A stretch of DNA of 64,000 nt, taken from NCBI GenBank assembly GCA_029776225.1, contig JAKOTR010000031.1, positions 62,001 to 126,000 on the forward strand, in the 5' to 3' direction. The notes beneath the pieces are model-generated. The model was not told where the DNA came from, made no database searches, and saw only the letters and a list, made by a program, of their open reading frames with translations. The translations under genes were made by a program, and so were the position numbers. Positions 53,831 through 63,810 of this stretch are shown here, one piece after another; within the stretch, counting starts at the first letter, position 1, and every line of letters begins with the position of its first letter. Source of the DNA: Acidobacteriota bacterium (GTDB taxonomy: Bacteria; Acidobacteriota; Terriglobia; Bryobacterales; Bryobacteraceae).

Positions 53831-53957
53831 TTAATTCACTTTTCTGCAGGATGTAAGCTGCTGGGACACAAACAAGTGCGCTGTGATGTATGCCGCTTTG
53901 TAGGGCTGTTCGCATTGTCATTTTCGTACAGCGCCGCTTTGCCGATATCATGAAGCT

Positions 53958-54752
53958 GTGATTTGTTCTTTTGACCGCGCCGTTCTGGGGCGCACGGGGA
54001 TCGAAGTTTGCCGGATTGGCATATCGGCGTCTTATGGGGTGCCGGGCGCGGCTGTTGAGCGCGCGTTTGAGCAGGGCGTCAACTACATCTACTGGGGCAC
54101 GATGCGCCGCGCAGAGTTTGGCAAGGCTATCCGCAACCTTGCCCCGCACCGCGAGCGGTTCGTGCTCGTCATCCAGTCCTATTCCCGGATGGCGAGCCTT
54201 CTCGGCTTCAGCCTGGAGCGCGCTCTTCGCGAACTCCGCTTCGAGTACGCCGACGTTCTTCTTCTGGGTATGTGGAACCGGCCGCTGCCGCCGCGGTACC
54301 TCGAAGCGTTCCACCGGCTGAAGGCGCGCGGGCTGGTCCGCTATCTTGCCATCTCAACTCACAAGCGGAAGCTGGTTCCCGAATTCGCCTCGGGCAACGA
54401 CTTCGACATTGTCCACTTCCGCTACAACGCCGCGCATCCCGGTGCGGAGCAGGACATCTTTCCGCACCTTCCTCCGGCGGATGCGTGCCCGGGCCTGGTG
54501 GCCTTCACCGCGACAAGCTGGGGGCAACTGCTGAAGAGCCGGAAAATTCCGCGTGACTTGCCGCGCCCCACGGCGACCGACTGTTACCGCTTCGTCCTGA
54601 GCAGGCCGGAAGTCGACGTCTGCATGACCGGCCCGGCCACGGCAGAGCACGTGGAGAGCGCGCTCGAAGCCTTGCGCCGCGGGCCGATGTCCGAAGAAGA
54701 ACTGGCGTGGATGCGGCGCGCTGGCCGCGCGGTTTCCGGAAAAGCGGCTTAG
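53958..54752 (+). CDS. Aldo/keto reductase-like protein, catalytic residues apparently lost
   Basis: A 264-residue TIM-barrel protein of the aldo/keto reductase type: RAVLGRTGIEVCRIGI at the start, later LRFEYADVLLLGMW, RYLAISTHKRK and FVLSRPEVDVCMTGPATAEH (cofactor-end signature). The usual catalytic Asp-Tyr segment (FDTAxxYG) is replaced by YIYWGTMRRAEFG, the lysine strand reads VLVIQSYSR, and the histidine position reads GMW. It may be a non-catalytic homologue or use another mechanism. The GTG at 53958 is the first in-frame start; an ATG at 53950 is closed at once by TGA. It converges on the next gene with a 4-base overlap. Confidence 0.65.
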   Translation: MICSFDRAVLGRTGIEVCRIGISASYGVPGAAVERAFEQGVNYIYWGTMRRAEFGKAIRNLAPHRERFVLVIQSYSRMASLLGFSLERALRELRFEYADVLLLGMWNRPLPPRYLEAFHRLKARGLVRYLAISTHKRKLVPEFASGNDFDIVHFRYNAAHPGAEQDIFPHLPPADACPGLVAFTATSWGQLLKSRKIPRDLPRPTATDCYRFVLSRPEVDVCMTGPATAEHVESALEALRRGPMSEEELAWMRRAGRAVSGKAA

Positions 54753-55600
54753 ACGGCGACGGCCTGGCTCGACTCCCGCGCCACGAGTTCGAAGGGGATC
54801 AGCACGCGCTCGGGAGGCAGCGGCTCTTCCGCCTCCATCGCTCTCAGGAGGATCGACGCCGCGCACTCGCCCATCTTCGAGCTGTTCAGGTCGATGGTGG
54901 AAAGCGGGACCCGCAGGATATCGGAATAGTGCACGTTGCCGGCGCCGACCACTTCGATGTCGTACGGCACTTCGAGGCCGGCTTCCAGAATCGCCTTGAT
55001 GGCGCCGACGGCGACCGCGTCGTTGAAGCACACCACGCCGTCCAATCGCGGGTTGACCGAAAGCAGCCGTTGCATGGCGTTGTAGCCGGCGGAGTCGCTG
55101 GATCCGCCGCTTTCCACGTAGGCCGGCGGCGCTTTGAGCCCGTGCCGCGCCAGCGCGTCAGCGTAGCCTTTCAGGCGCCCGGCGGCGGTGGAGGTTTCCG
55201 GACCGCGTATGTGCGCGATATGCCGGCAGCCGCGCGAGATCAAGTGCTCGGTGGCCATTGCCCCGATCGCCTCATCGTCCGCGCCAACATAGCTGGCTTC
55301 GACCGCAGGGAACGCCCGGTCGATCAGCACGTACGGCAGCTTGTGTTTTTCGATGCGGCGGAACAGGGCGGTCTCTTCCGGCGGCTGCGCCGACGCCAGA
55401 ATCAGGCCGTCAACGTGCGAACACGACAGCAGCAGGTTGACTGCCTGGCGCTCGCATTCCGCGTCGCCCTCGGAATTCGAGATCAGGACCGTATAGCCTT
55501 TGGGCTGCAACACCCGCGAAACCCCGCGCGCAATCTCGGCGAAATGCGTGTCGGTAAGGTCCGGAACCACCAGCCCGATGATATGAATCCGAGTTTCCAC
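54749..55600 (-). CDS. LacI-type effector-binding domain without helix-turn-helix
   Basis: A 283-residue protein equivalent to the periplasmic-binding-like core of LacI/GalR regulators: IHIIGLVVPDLTDTHFAEIA at the N-terminus, DGLILASAQPPEE, ISRGCRHIAHIRGPETSTAAGR, DGVVCFNDAVAVGAI and ELVARESS at the end. The roughly 55-residue DNA-binding domain that should precede it is absent in all frames. The GTG at 55600 has AAGGAG 7 bases upstream, so the short form looks like a designed start and not a broken gene. It has no signal peptide and should be cytoplasmic. It could be a sugar sensor or a dominant-negative partner. Confidence 0.7.
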   Translation of the reverse strand: METRIHIIGLVVPDLTDTHFAEIARGVSRVLQPKGYTVLISNSEGDAECERQAVNLLLSCSHVDGLILASAQPPEETALFRRIEKHKLPYVLIDRAFPAVEASYVGADDEAIGAMATEHLISRGCRHIAHIRGPETSTAAGRLKGYADALARHGLKAPPAYVESGGSSDSAGYNAMQRLLSVNPRLDGVVCFNDAVAVGAIKAILEAGLEVPYDIEVVGAGNVHYSDILRVPLSTIDLNSSKMGECAASILLRAMEAEEPLPPERVLIPFELVARESSQAVAV

Positions 55601-55607
55601 CTCGATA

Positions 55608-55636
55608 CTCCTTTTAGGTCTCGAATGAGCATACCA
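55608..55636 (-). promoter_or_regulatory. Promoter and ribosome site of the HTH-less LacI-type gene
   Basis: On the minus strand TGGTATGCT (55636-55628) is an extended -10, and AAAAGGAG (55615-55608) follows just before the GTG. Their closeness to the start supports the short reading frame. Confidence 0.45.
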
Positions 55637-55887
55637 CGACGGCCCTTCCGCGGATCCGGTTGCCAACCTGAAGCCGGCCTGCTCGCTAGCTCTGCGATGG
55701 CGCCAGCGCCGGATGGGGCTGTCGAGATTGCCGGCGGCTCCACAGGACTCGACAGGAAATTTGCATTTACCTGACAAAAAGGTTGCTCCGGCGTCGCACC
55801 CGCCCAATGGCGCCGCACTACTCTGAAGCCATCACGGGAAGGGGAACAGAGGGATCTCCCCATCCCAGAAAGGAAAGGACGGCGCAG

Positions 55888-56445
55888 ATGAAACCCAGGG
55901 CGCGGGTGCTTACCAATTTGATCTGCCTGGTGGCGGTCATGTTCTCTCAGCAGATCTGTCTGGCGCAGGCTGACCCGTGGGAGCGGGTCAGGTTGATCGA
56001 ACAGAACGCAAACGTACACGTCAAGCTGCACTCCGGCAAGACGGTGAAAGGCAAGATGGAATCCTGGAACACCGACGGGCTGAGCGTGCGGCAGGGGAAA
56101 AGCAGAGTGCTGGCGGTGGCCAAGTCCGATGTCAGGCAAGTCGTGTTGCCCATCGGGATGTCGCGAGGACGCAGGGCGGCTTGGGGTCTGGCGATTGGCG
56201 GCGGCGTCGGTGGCGGCTTCGGCGGCGCGATCTGTGCGCCCATGGAGTGCAACGCAAAGGAAACGGCTGCGGCTATCGGCGCCTTCGCCGTTTTGGTCGG
56301 GGGTATTGCCGCGGGCATCGCCGCGCTGTTTCCCCAGCATAAGGAAATCATTTACTCGGCGAGAGCGGCAACGGAGCCGCTTGAGGCCGGTTCCGCCCTG
56401 CCTGTCCCTGTACAGGTAGCGGAAACCGGCACCCTTTGGGAGTAG
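55888..56445 (+). CDS. Hypothetical exported protein with glycine-zipper membrane segment
   Basis: A 185-residue protein. From the ATG at 55888 it has a signal peptide (VLTNLICLVAVMFSQQICLA). The first mature domain (ANVHVKLHSGKTVKGKMESW, then LAVAKSDVRQVVLP) looks like a small beta-barrel of the LSm or SH3 type. Residues 98-155 form glycine-rich hydrophobic segments (LAIGGGVGGGFGGAIC and VGGIAAGIAALF). AAGGAAAGG lies before the start. Function unknown. Confidence 0.6.
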   Translation: MKPRARVLTNLICLVAVMFSQQICLAQADPWERVRLIEQNANVHVKLHSGKTVKGKMESWNTDGLSVRQGKSRVLAVAKSDVRQVVLPIGMSRGRRAAWGLAIGGGVGGGFGGAICAPMECNAKETAAAIGAFAVLVGGIAAGIAALFPQHKEIIYSARAATEPLEAGSALPVPVQVAETGTLWE

Positions 56446-56548
56446 AACGCTGCCGCGGCCGGCGAGTGGAGTGCGCCCGCCAGAGCGGAATATCGAGTCA
56501 GGTAAACGCTGCCCACCGCCGTGCAAGGCTTCCGGGTGCAGAGCTTCT

Positions 56549-56569
56549 GGAGGGCGAATATTCGCCTCC
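56549..56569. promoter_or_regulatory. Palindrome upstream of selD
   Basis: GGCGAATATTCGCC (56553-56566) is a perfect 14-bp palindrome, with GGA/TCC extending it at 56549-56569. It lies 17 bases before the selD ATG. It could be an operator or a terminator of the preceding gene; no T-run follows, so an operator or mRNA hairpin is a little more likely. Confidence 0.35.
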
Positions 56570-56586
56570 TGTAAACTGGTATCCGG

Positions 56587-57615
56587 ATGGAAGAGACATC
56601 CAAGAAGCTGACTGCGCACGTGAAGGCCGCGGGTTGAGCGTCGAAGCTGAGTCCAAAGGTTTTGGACCAGGTGCTGGGGCGCATTCCTGCCGTGCCCAAT
56701 GAGAACGTGCTCGTAGGGTTTGAGACGTCGGACGATGCCGGCGTGTACAAGCTCACGCCGGAGTGTGCCCTGGTGCAGACGGTGGACTTTTTCACGCCGA
56801 TCGTCGACGACCCGTTCACTTTCGGCGCGATCGCAGCGGCGAACGCTTTGAGCGACGTATATGCCATGGGCGGGCGTCCGCTGTCGGCGCTGGCGCTGGT
56901 CGCCTATCCCCCCAAAGGGGATCTCGACGATCTGGCCGAGATTATGCGCGGCGGCGCGGCGAAGATGTCCGAGGCGGGCTGCGCGGTGATCGGCGGCCAC
57001 AGCGTGGCGGACGCGGAGATCAAGTTCGGCTACGCGGTGACCGGCGTGGTGCATCCGGACCGGGTGCTCACCAACACCGGCGCGCGCCCCGGGGACCTGC
57101 TGGTGTTTACCAAGCGCATCGGCACCGGCGTGATCTCGACGGCGCTGAAACGCGGGATCGCCGCGCCCGAGCACGTGGAGGCCTCCATCGCCTCGATGCT
57201 GGAGCTGAACCGGGCCGCCTGGGAAGTGATGACGAAGTTCGGCGTGCACGCCTGCACCGACGTGAGCGGCTTCGGTCTGATCGGGCACGCGCGCGAGATG
57301 GCCGCCGGCAGCGGCGTCACGCTCGCACTGGAAGCGGACCGCGTGCGGTTCTTACCGGGTGCGGTGGAGTACGCGCGGCAGGGCGCGATTCCGGGCGGGC
57401 TCAAGAACAACCGCGAATACCTTTGTTGCGCGGTGGAACTTAAGCGCGAGCTGCCTGAAGAGATCGAGATGCTGCTGTACGACCCGCAGACCTCCGGCGG
57501 GCTGCTGATCTCCGCTGCGGCACTCGAGGCGAACGCCATCGTCGAGAACATGGAAGGCGCCTACTTGATCGGCCGCGTTCTGGAGCGTCAGGAAAAGGCA
57601 ATTCAAATCGTATGA
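56587..57615 (+). CDS. selD: Selenide, water dikinase, itself a selenoprotein (UGA at codon 17)
   Basis: Makes selenophosphate from selenide and ATP for selenocysteine and selenouridine synthesis. The ATG at 56587 opens a frame with one in-frame TGA at 56635-56637, codon 17, the position of the active Cys/Sec in SelD. The flanks read KLTAHVKAAG-Sec-ASKLSPKVLDQVLG, matching the conserved N-terminus, and a SECIS-like hairpin follows at 56647-56670. The rest is intact: SDDAGVYKL, DALV-type region QTVDFFTPIVDDPFTFG, GGHSVADAEIKFG and DPQTSGGLL. Full length is 342 residues. Its TGA stop overlaps pyrF as ATGA. Confidence 0.9.
56647..56670 (+). promoter_or_regulatory. SECIS-like hairpin in selD mRNA
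   Basis: CTG, a bulged A, GTCCAAA, loop GGT, TTTGGAC, CAG: a 10-bp stem with one bulge. The GGU loop starts 21 bases after the UGA, and the same loop bases are recognised by SelB in Escherichia coli. Being coding sequence for SPKVLDQ, it also fits the conserved protein. Confidence 0.7.
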
Positions 57616-58298
57616 AAAATCCTCTGATTATCGCGCTCGACTTCGAGTCGGCCGGGCGAGCGCGCGAACTGGTGGACCGGCTCGGAGATTCGGTTTCGTT
57701 CTACAAGGTGGGGCTGGAGCTGTACGCGGCCGCGGGCATGGAATTCGTCAAGGAACTGATCGCGCGCGGCAAGGACGTGTTTCTCGATCTGAAGCTGTAC
57801 GACATCGGCGAAACCGTCAAGCGCACGGTGGCGCAACTGGCCGCGACCGGCGTCCGCTTCACCACCATACATGCCGTCCCGCAGGTGATGCGCGCGGCGG
57901 TGGAAGGACGGGGTTCATCAAACCTCCAACTGCTGGCCGTCACCGTGCTGACCAGTCTCGATGACCGCGACCTTGCGGATATGGGCTACCGTTATTCGGT
58001 GTCCGAGCTCGTCGCCCTGCGCGTCCGCCAGGCGATGGAAGCGGGCGTGGGCGGGATCGTCTGCTCTCCCTTGGAAGTGGGGGCGGTGCGCAGGATAGCC
58101 GGACCGGGCGCGGTGCTGGTCACGCCGGGCGTCCGCTCGGCCGGGGCGGGAAAAGGCGATCAGAAGAGGGTAGCCACTCCGGCCGAAGCGCTGGCCAACG
58201 GCGCCGATTACCTCGTGATCGGGCGGCAGGTGACGCGCGCCGAAGATCCTGCGGCCGAGGTGCGCCGGATTTTGGAAGAGGTTCAACTGCCCCGCTGA
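57612..58298 (+). CDS. pyrF: Orotidine 5'-phosphate decarboxylase
   Basis: A 228-residue TIM-barrel enzyme making UMP from OMP. Seen: IIALDFES at the N-terminus, the catalytic DLKLYDIGETVKR (K-D-K/D arrangement), and VTPGVRSAGAGKGDQKRVAT for phosphate binding, followed by YLVIGRQVTRAEDP. Complete and of normal length. Its ATG overlaps the selD stop by 4 bases, so the two are translationally coupled. Confidence 0.95.
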   Translation: MKNPLIIALDFESAGRARELVDRLGDSVSFYKVGLELYAAAGMEFVKELIARGKDVFLDLKLYDIGETVKRTVAQLAATGVRFTTIHAVPQVMRAAVEGRGSSNLQLLAVTVLTSLDDRDLADMGYRYSVSELVALRVRQAMEAGVGGIVCSPLEVGAVRRIAGPGAVLVTPGVRSAGAGKGDQKRVATPAEALANGADYLVIGRQVTRAEDPAAEVRRILEEVQLPR

Positions 58299-58371
58299 GT
58301 CCCGGTTTTGCGGGCTGGAATCCCGGGCTGTTCGCTTTAAGTCGCCCCGCGCGGCATGTGACAATAAGCTT

Positions 58372-61008
58372 GTGAACGGTCACCAGATACGTCAGAGTTT
58401 CCTCGACTTCTTTGCTGCTCGCGGGCACCGCATTGTGCGCAGTTCCTCTCTCGTTCCCGCCAAGGACCCCACGCTCCTGTTCACCAACGCGGGAATGAAC
58501 CAGTTTAAGGACGTCTTTCTCGGCCTGGAGAAGCGCGACTACTCGCGCGCGGCCACTTCCCAGAAGTGCGTCCGGGCGGGAGGCAAGCACAACGATCTGG
58601 AGAACGTCGGCTACACGCGCCGGCATCACACGTTCTTTGAGATGCTGGGCAACTTCTCCTTCGGGGATTACTTCAAGGCCGAAGCCATCGAGTACGCCTG
58701 GGACCTGATCACGCGCGAGTTCGCCATTCCGAAGGACCGGCTCTACATCACGGTTTTTCGAGAAGACGACGAGGCGGAAGAGCTCTGGCAAAAGGTCGCC
58801 GGAGTTCCCAAAGACCGCATCTTCCGCCAGGACGAAAAAGACAACTTCTGGCAGATGGGCGAGACCGGCCCGTGCGGCCCATGTGCGGAGATTCACTACG
58901 ATCTGGGCCCTGGCACGGCCGAGATTCCGGTCGAAAACGACGAGTTCCCGAGCGAATCGGGGCGCTACGTCGAGATCTGGAACCTGGTGTTCATGCAATA
59001 CGACCGGGACACCAACGGCACGCTCACGCCGTTGCCGCGGCCTTCGATCGACACCGGCATGGGACTGGAGCGCATCGCGGCGGTGTTGCAGGGCAAGCTC
59101 TCCAATTACGACACCGACCTGCTCTGCCCCATCATCCAGCAGGCCGCCAGCATCTTCGGCGTCAGCTATGGCGAAGACTTCAAGGTGGATACGACTCTGC
59201 GAATCGTGGCCGACCACAGCCGCGCGACCGCGTTCCTGATTCACGACGGAGTGGTGCCGAGCAACGACGGGCGCGGCTACGTGCTCCGAAAGATCATGCG
59301 GCGCGCCATGCGGCACGCGCGGCGGATCGGCGTGGTAGACCCGTTCCTCTACAAGCTGACCGGTTTCGTTGCCGAGCTGATGCGGCCCGCCTATCCCGAA
59401 CTGATGGAGAGCCTGGAGCGCGTGGCCCGCATCGTGAAGGACGAAGAGCGCCGCTACGCGACCACGTTCCAGGTGGCCGAAAAAATTTTTCACGACGAAG
59501 CGAAAAGCGCCGCGCACGGCGTGCTGCCCGGGCCGGTGGCATTCAAGCTGTACGACACCTACGGCCTGCCGCTCGAAGAGCAGGAGGAGATGGCGCGCGA
59601 GTACGGTCTTACTGTCGACCGCGACGGCTTCGCCGCCGAGATGGAGAAACAGCGCGAGCGCGCCCGCGCGAGCTGGAAAGGCGGCGAGAAGGGCGCCATC
59701 CCGCCGGTGTGGCAGCAACTGGCTTCCGAACTGCGCACGAATTTTTTGGGCTACGAGAAGCTCGAATCGGTGAGCCGCGTGGCCGCACTAGTCGTGAACC
59801 AGCAGCAGGTAGATTCCATCCAGCCGGGAGACACGGCCGAAGTCGTGCTCGATGAAACTCCTTTTTACGCCGAGGCTGGCGGGCAGGTGGGCGACAAAGG
59901 CGCGCTGTACGATCCGGAAACGGGCGAGAAAGCGGCAACGGTGGAGAACACTTACGCCCCCGTTCCGGGCGTTACAGCGCATCGCGTGACCGCGCTCGCG
60001 CCGATTCGCCGCGGCCAGCAAATTCGCGCCGCTGTGGACGAAGCGCTGCGCCGCGCCACCATGCGCAACCATACTGCCACCCACCTTCTGCACGCCGCTC
60101 TGCGCTCGGTGCTCGGCCCGCACGTCAAGCAGGCCGGCAGCGTGGTGGAGCCCACCCGGCTGCGCTTCGACTTCACGCATTACGCCGCGATGGACGACGC
60201 CGAGCTGATGGAAGTCGAGCGGCTGATGAACGCGCAGATCCTGAGAGACAGCCCAGTCCAGACCGACCAGATGGAGCTCGAGAAGGCCATCGAGACGGGG
60301 GCCATGGCGCTGTTCGGCGAAAAGTACGGCGACCGGGTGCGCGTGGTTTCGGTGCCGGGTTTCAGCCGCGAGCTGTGCGGCGGAACGCACGTGTCGCGCA
60401 CCGGCGAGATCGGGCTTTGCAAAATCGTCTACGAGGGCAGCATTTCGGCCGGGGTGCGCCGCATTGAAGCGGTGACCGGCGAAGGCGCGCTGGAGCGTTT
60501 CCGCGAGTCCGTGTCGGCGGTGCGGCAGGCGGCGGCGCTGCTGCGGACCTCCGAGCCGGAGCTCGTGGACCAGGTGGAAAAACTGATCGAGCAGCGGCGC
60601 GCCCTGGAGCGGCAACTCGAGCAGCTCAAGGCGAAGGTAGCCCACGCGAAGGCCGCCAGTCTGGAAGAGCAGGCGCGCGTGGTGAAGGGCGTGCGCGTGC
60701 TTGCGGGACGGGTGGACGGCCTGGACCGCCAGCAGATGCGCGAGCTCGCCGATTCTCTGCGGAACAAGTGGAAAACCGCGGTGATCGTGCTGGCGTCGGC
60801 CGAGGACTCCTCCATTGCGATCGTCTCGGCCGTGACGAAGGACCTTACCTCCAAGGTGCACGCCGGCAAGCTTGCGGGCGCGGTGGCGCAGGCCGTTGGC
60901 GGGAAGGGCGGCGGCCGCCCGGACATGGCCGAAGCGGGTGGTAAAGAGCCTGCGGCGCTGCCGGCAGCGCTTGAGAGCGTCTACAAAACCGTGGAGGGGA
61001 TGCTGTGA
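58372..61008 (+). CDS. alaS: Alanyl-tRNA synthetase
   Basis: An 878-residue class II tRNA synthetase with an editing domain. From a GTG start it reads QIRQSFLDFFAARGH, then RHHTFFEMLGNFSFGDYFK and TGPCGPCAEIHYDLG in the catalytic domain. The editing site zinc ligands are HTATHLLHAAL and CGGTHVSRTGEIG. The C-terminal oligomerisation domain ends near GGGRPDMAEAGG. The order and length are normal. It is 73 bases after pyrF. Confidence 0.97.
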   Translation: MNGHQIRQSFLDFFAARGHRIVRSSSLVPAKDPTLLFTNAGMNQFKDVFLGLEKRDYSRAATSQKCVRAGGKHNDLENVGYTRRHHTFFEMLGNFSFGDYFKAEAIEYAWDLITREFAIPKDRLYITVFREDDEAEELWQKVAGVPKDRIFRQDEKDNFWQMGETGPCGPCAEIHYDLGPGTAEIPVENDEFPSESGRYVEIWNLVFMQYDRDTNGTLTPLPRPSIDTGMGLERIAAVLQGKLSNYDTDLLCPIIQQAASIFGVSYGEDFKVDTTLRIVADHSRATAFLIHDGVVPSNDGRGYVLRKIMRRAMRHARRIGVVDPFLYKLTGFVAELMRPAYPELMESLERVARIVKDEERRYATTFQVAEKIFHDEAKSAAHGVLPGPVAFKLYDTYGLPLEEQEEMAREYGLTVDRDGFAAEMEKQRERARASWKGGEKGAIPPVWQQLASELRTNFLGYEKLESVSRVAALVVNQQQVDSIQPGDTAEVVLDETPFYAEAGGQVGDKGALYDPETGEKAATVENTYAPVPGVTAHRVTALAPIRRGQQIRAAVDEALRRATMRNHTATHLLHAALRSVLGPHVKQAGSVVEPTRLRFDFTHYAAMDDAELMEVERLMNAQILRDSPVQTDQMELEKAIETGAMALFGEKYGDRVRVVSVPGFSRELCGGTHVSRTGEIGLCKIVYEGSISAGVRRIEAVTGEGALERFRESVSAVRQAAALLRTSEPELVDQVEKLIEQRRALERQLEQLKAKVAHAKAASLEEQARVVKGVRVLAGRVDGLDRQQMRELADSLRNKWKTAVIVLASAEDSSIAIVSAVTKDLTSKVHAGKLAGAVAQAVGGKGGGRPDMAEAGGKEPAALPAALESVYKTVEGML

Positions 61009-62000
61009 TGGCCGATGTGCCGCGGTTCGGCGCCGTAGTGGTCGGAGCCGGGCCGACGGGCCTCGCCTGCGGCATTGAGCTCGGGCGGCGCGGCATCTCC
61101 AACATCATCTTCGATAAGGGCTGCCTACTGAACTCCATATACAACTACCCGACGCACATGGTGTTCTTCACCACGCCGGAGTTGCTGGAGATCGGCGACA
61201 TCCCGATGACGTCGATCCGCGAGAAGCCGAACCGGACCGAGGCGCTCAAGTATTACCGCCGCGTGGCCCAGCATTACCGCCTGAACATCCATCAGTACGA
61301 GCGCGTGGAGCGCATCGACGGGGAAGACGGAAACTTCATCGTGCACACCGTTGACCGCACCGGCTGCCCGCTGGCTTACCGGGCGCGCAAGGTCGTGCTC
61401 GCCACCGGGTATTACGATCTGCCGAACCGCCTCAACGTGCCCGGTGAGGATCTGGATAAGGTCATTTACTATTACAAGGAGCCGCATCCGTACTACGACA
61501 TGGATGTGGCTGTCATCGGCGGCAAGAACTCCGCGGCGATTGCGGCGCTTGAACTGTACCGCACCGGCGCGCGCGTCACGCTCATCCACCGCGAGGAGGC
61601 GATCTCCGATCAGGTGAAGTACTGGATCAAGCCCGATCTGGAAAACCGGATCAAGAACGGGGAAATTAAGGCGTATTTCCGCTCGCGCGTTCTGGAGATC
61701 CGGCAGCAATCGATTACCGTCGAAACGCCCGAGGGCGAAATCGAGCTGAAGAACGATTTCGTGTTCGCCATGATCGGCTATCGCCCGGATACCGAGTTCC
61801 TGGCGCGGCACGGCATCCTGATCGACCCGGAAAGCAAGCGTCCGTACACGGACCCGGAGACGCTGGAAAGCCACCGCAAGGGGATTTATTTAGCCGGCGT
61901 GATCGTGGCCGGTATGAACACGAACGAGATTTTTATCGAGAACGGCCGCTTTCACGGGAAGAAAATCGCCGAGGCGATCGCGGCCAGCCTCCAGGATTGA
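61008..62000 (+). CDS. ypdA: YpdA-type FAD/NADPH thioredoxin reductase-like protein (bacillithiol disulfide reductase)
   Basis: A 330-residue flavoprotein with two dinucleotide folds: VVVGAGPTGLACGIELGRRG at the N-terminus for FAD and VAVIGGKNSAAIAALELYR in the middle for NADPH. It lacks the CxxC of thioredoxin reductase, and IDKG-type segments with Cys in FDKGCLLNSIYNYP match YpdA, which reduces bacillithiol disulfide. The ATG at 61008 shares one base with the alaS stop and has GGAGGGG 8 bases upstream; a GTG three bases earlier is possible. Bacillithiol synthesis genes are not in the window. Confidence 0.82.
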   Translation: MADVPRFGAVVVGAGPTGLACGIELGRRGISNIIFDKGCLLNSIYNYPTHMVFFTTPELLEIGDIPMTSIREKPNRTEALKYYRRVAQHYRLNIHQYERVERIDGEDGNFIVHTVDRTGCPLAYRARKVVLATGYYDLPNRLNVPGEDLDKVIYYYKEPHPYYDMDVAVIGGKNSAAIAALELYRTGARVTLIHREEAISDQVKYWIKPDLENRIKNGEIKAYFRSRVLEIRQQSITVETPEGEIELKNDFVFAMIGYRPDTEFLARHGILIDPESKRPYTDPETLESHRKGIYLAGVIVAGMNTNEIFIENGRFHGKKIAEAIAASLQD

Positions 62001-62001
62001 T

Positions 62002-63801
<1,800 letters not shown>

Positions 63802-63810
63802 AGCGCCCCC

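Larger units (their letters stand above)
53717..53832 (+). ncRNA. tracrRNA
   Basis: Trans-activating CRISPR RNA gene, divergent from cas9. The anti-repeat (53718-53756) complements the array repeat: its first 21 bases are an exact match to the reverse complement of the repeat 3' part, then an internal bulge, then CAGAGU pairs with the repeat's 5' GCUCUG. Downstream come a stem with a GCGA tetraloop (53769-53780), a small CTGT/ACAG stem (53782-53792) and a strong terminator hairpin. The opposite strand has no room for a tail before cas9, so the plus strand is the RNA strand. Exact ends are inferred. Confidence 0.85.

Noticed and set aside
55601-55807. Longer N-terminus for the LacI-type protein (69 extra residues)
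   Set aside because: The extension has no helix-turn-helix and spans the apparent promoter and ribosome site.
56635-56637. TGA as a nonsense mutation making selD a pseudogene
   Set aside because: It falls on the known Cys/Sec position, the frame is conserved on both sides, and a SECIS-like hairpin follows.
55483-57288. 601-codon minus-strand frame
   Set aside because: Antisense of selD and the exported protein gene; no domain recognised.
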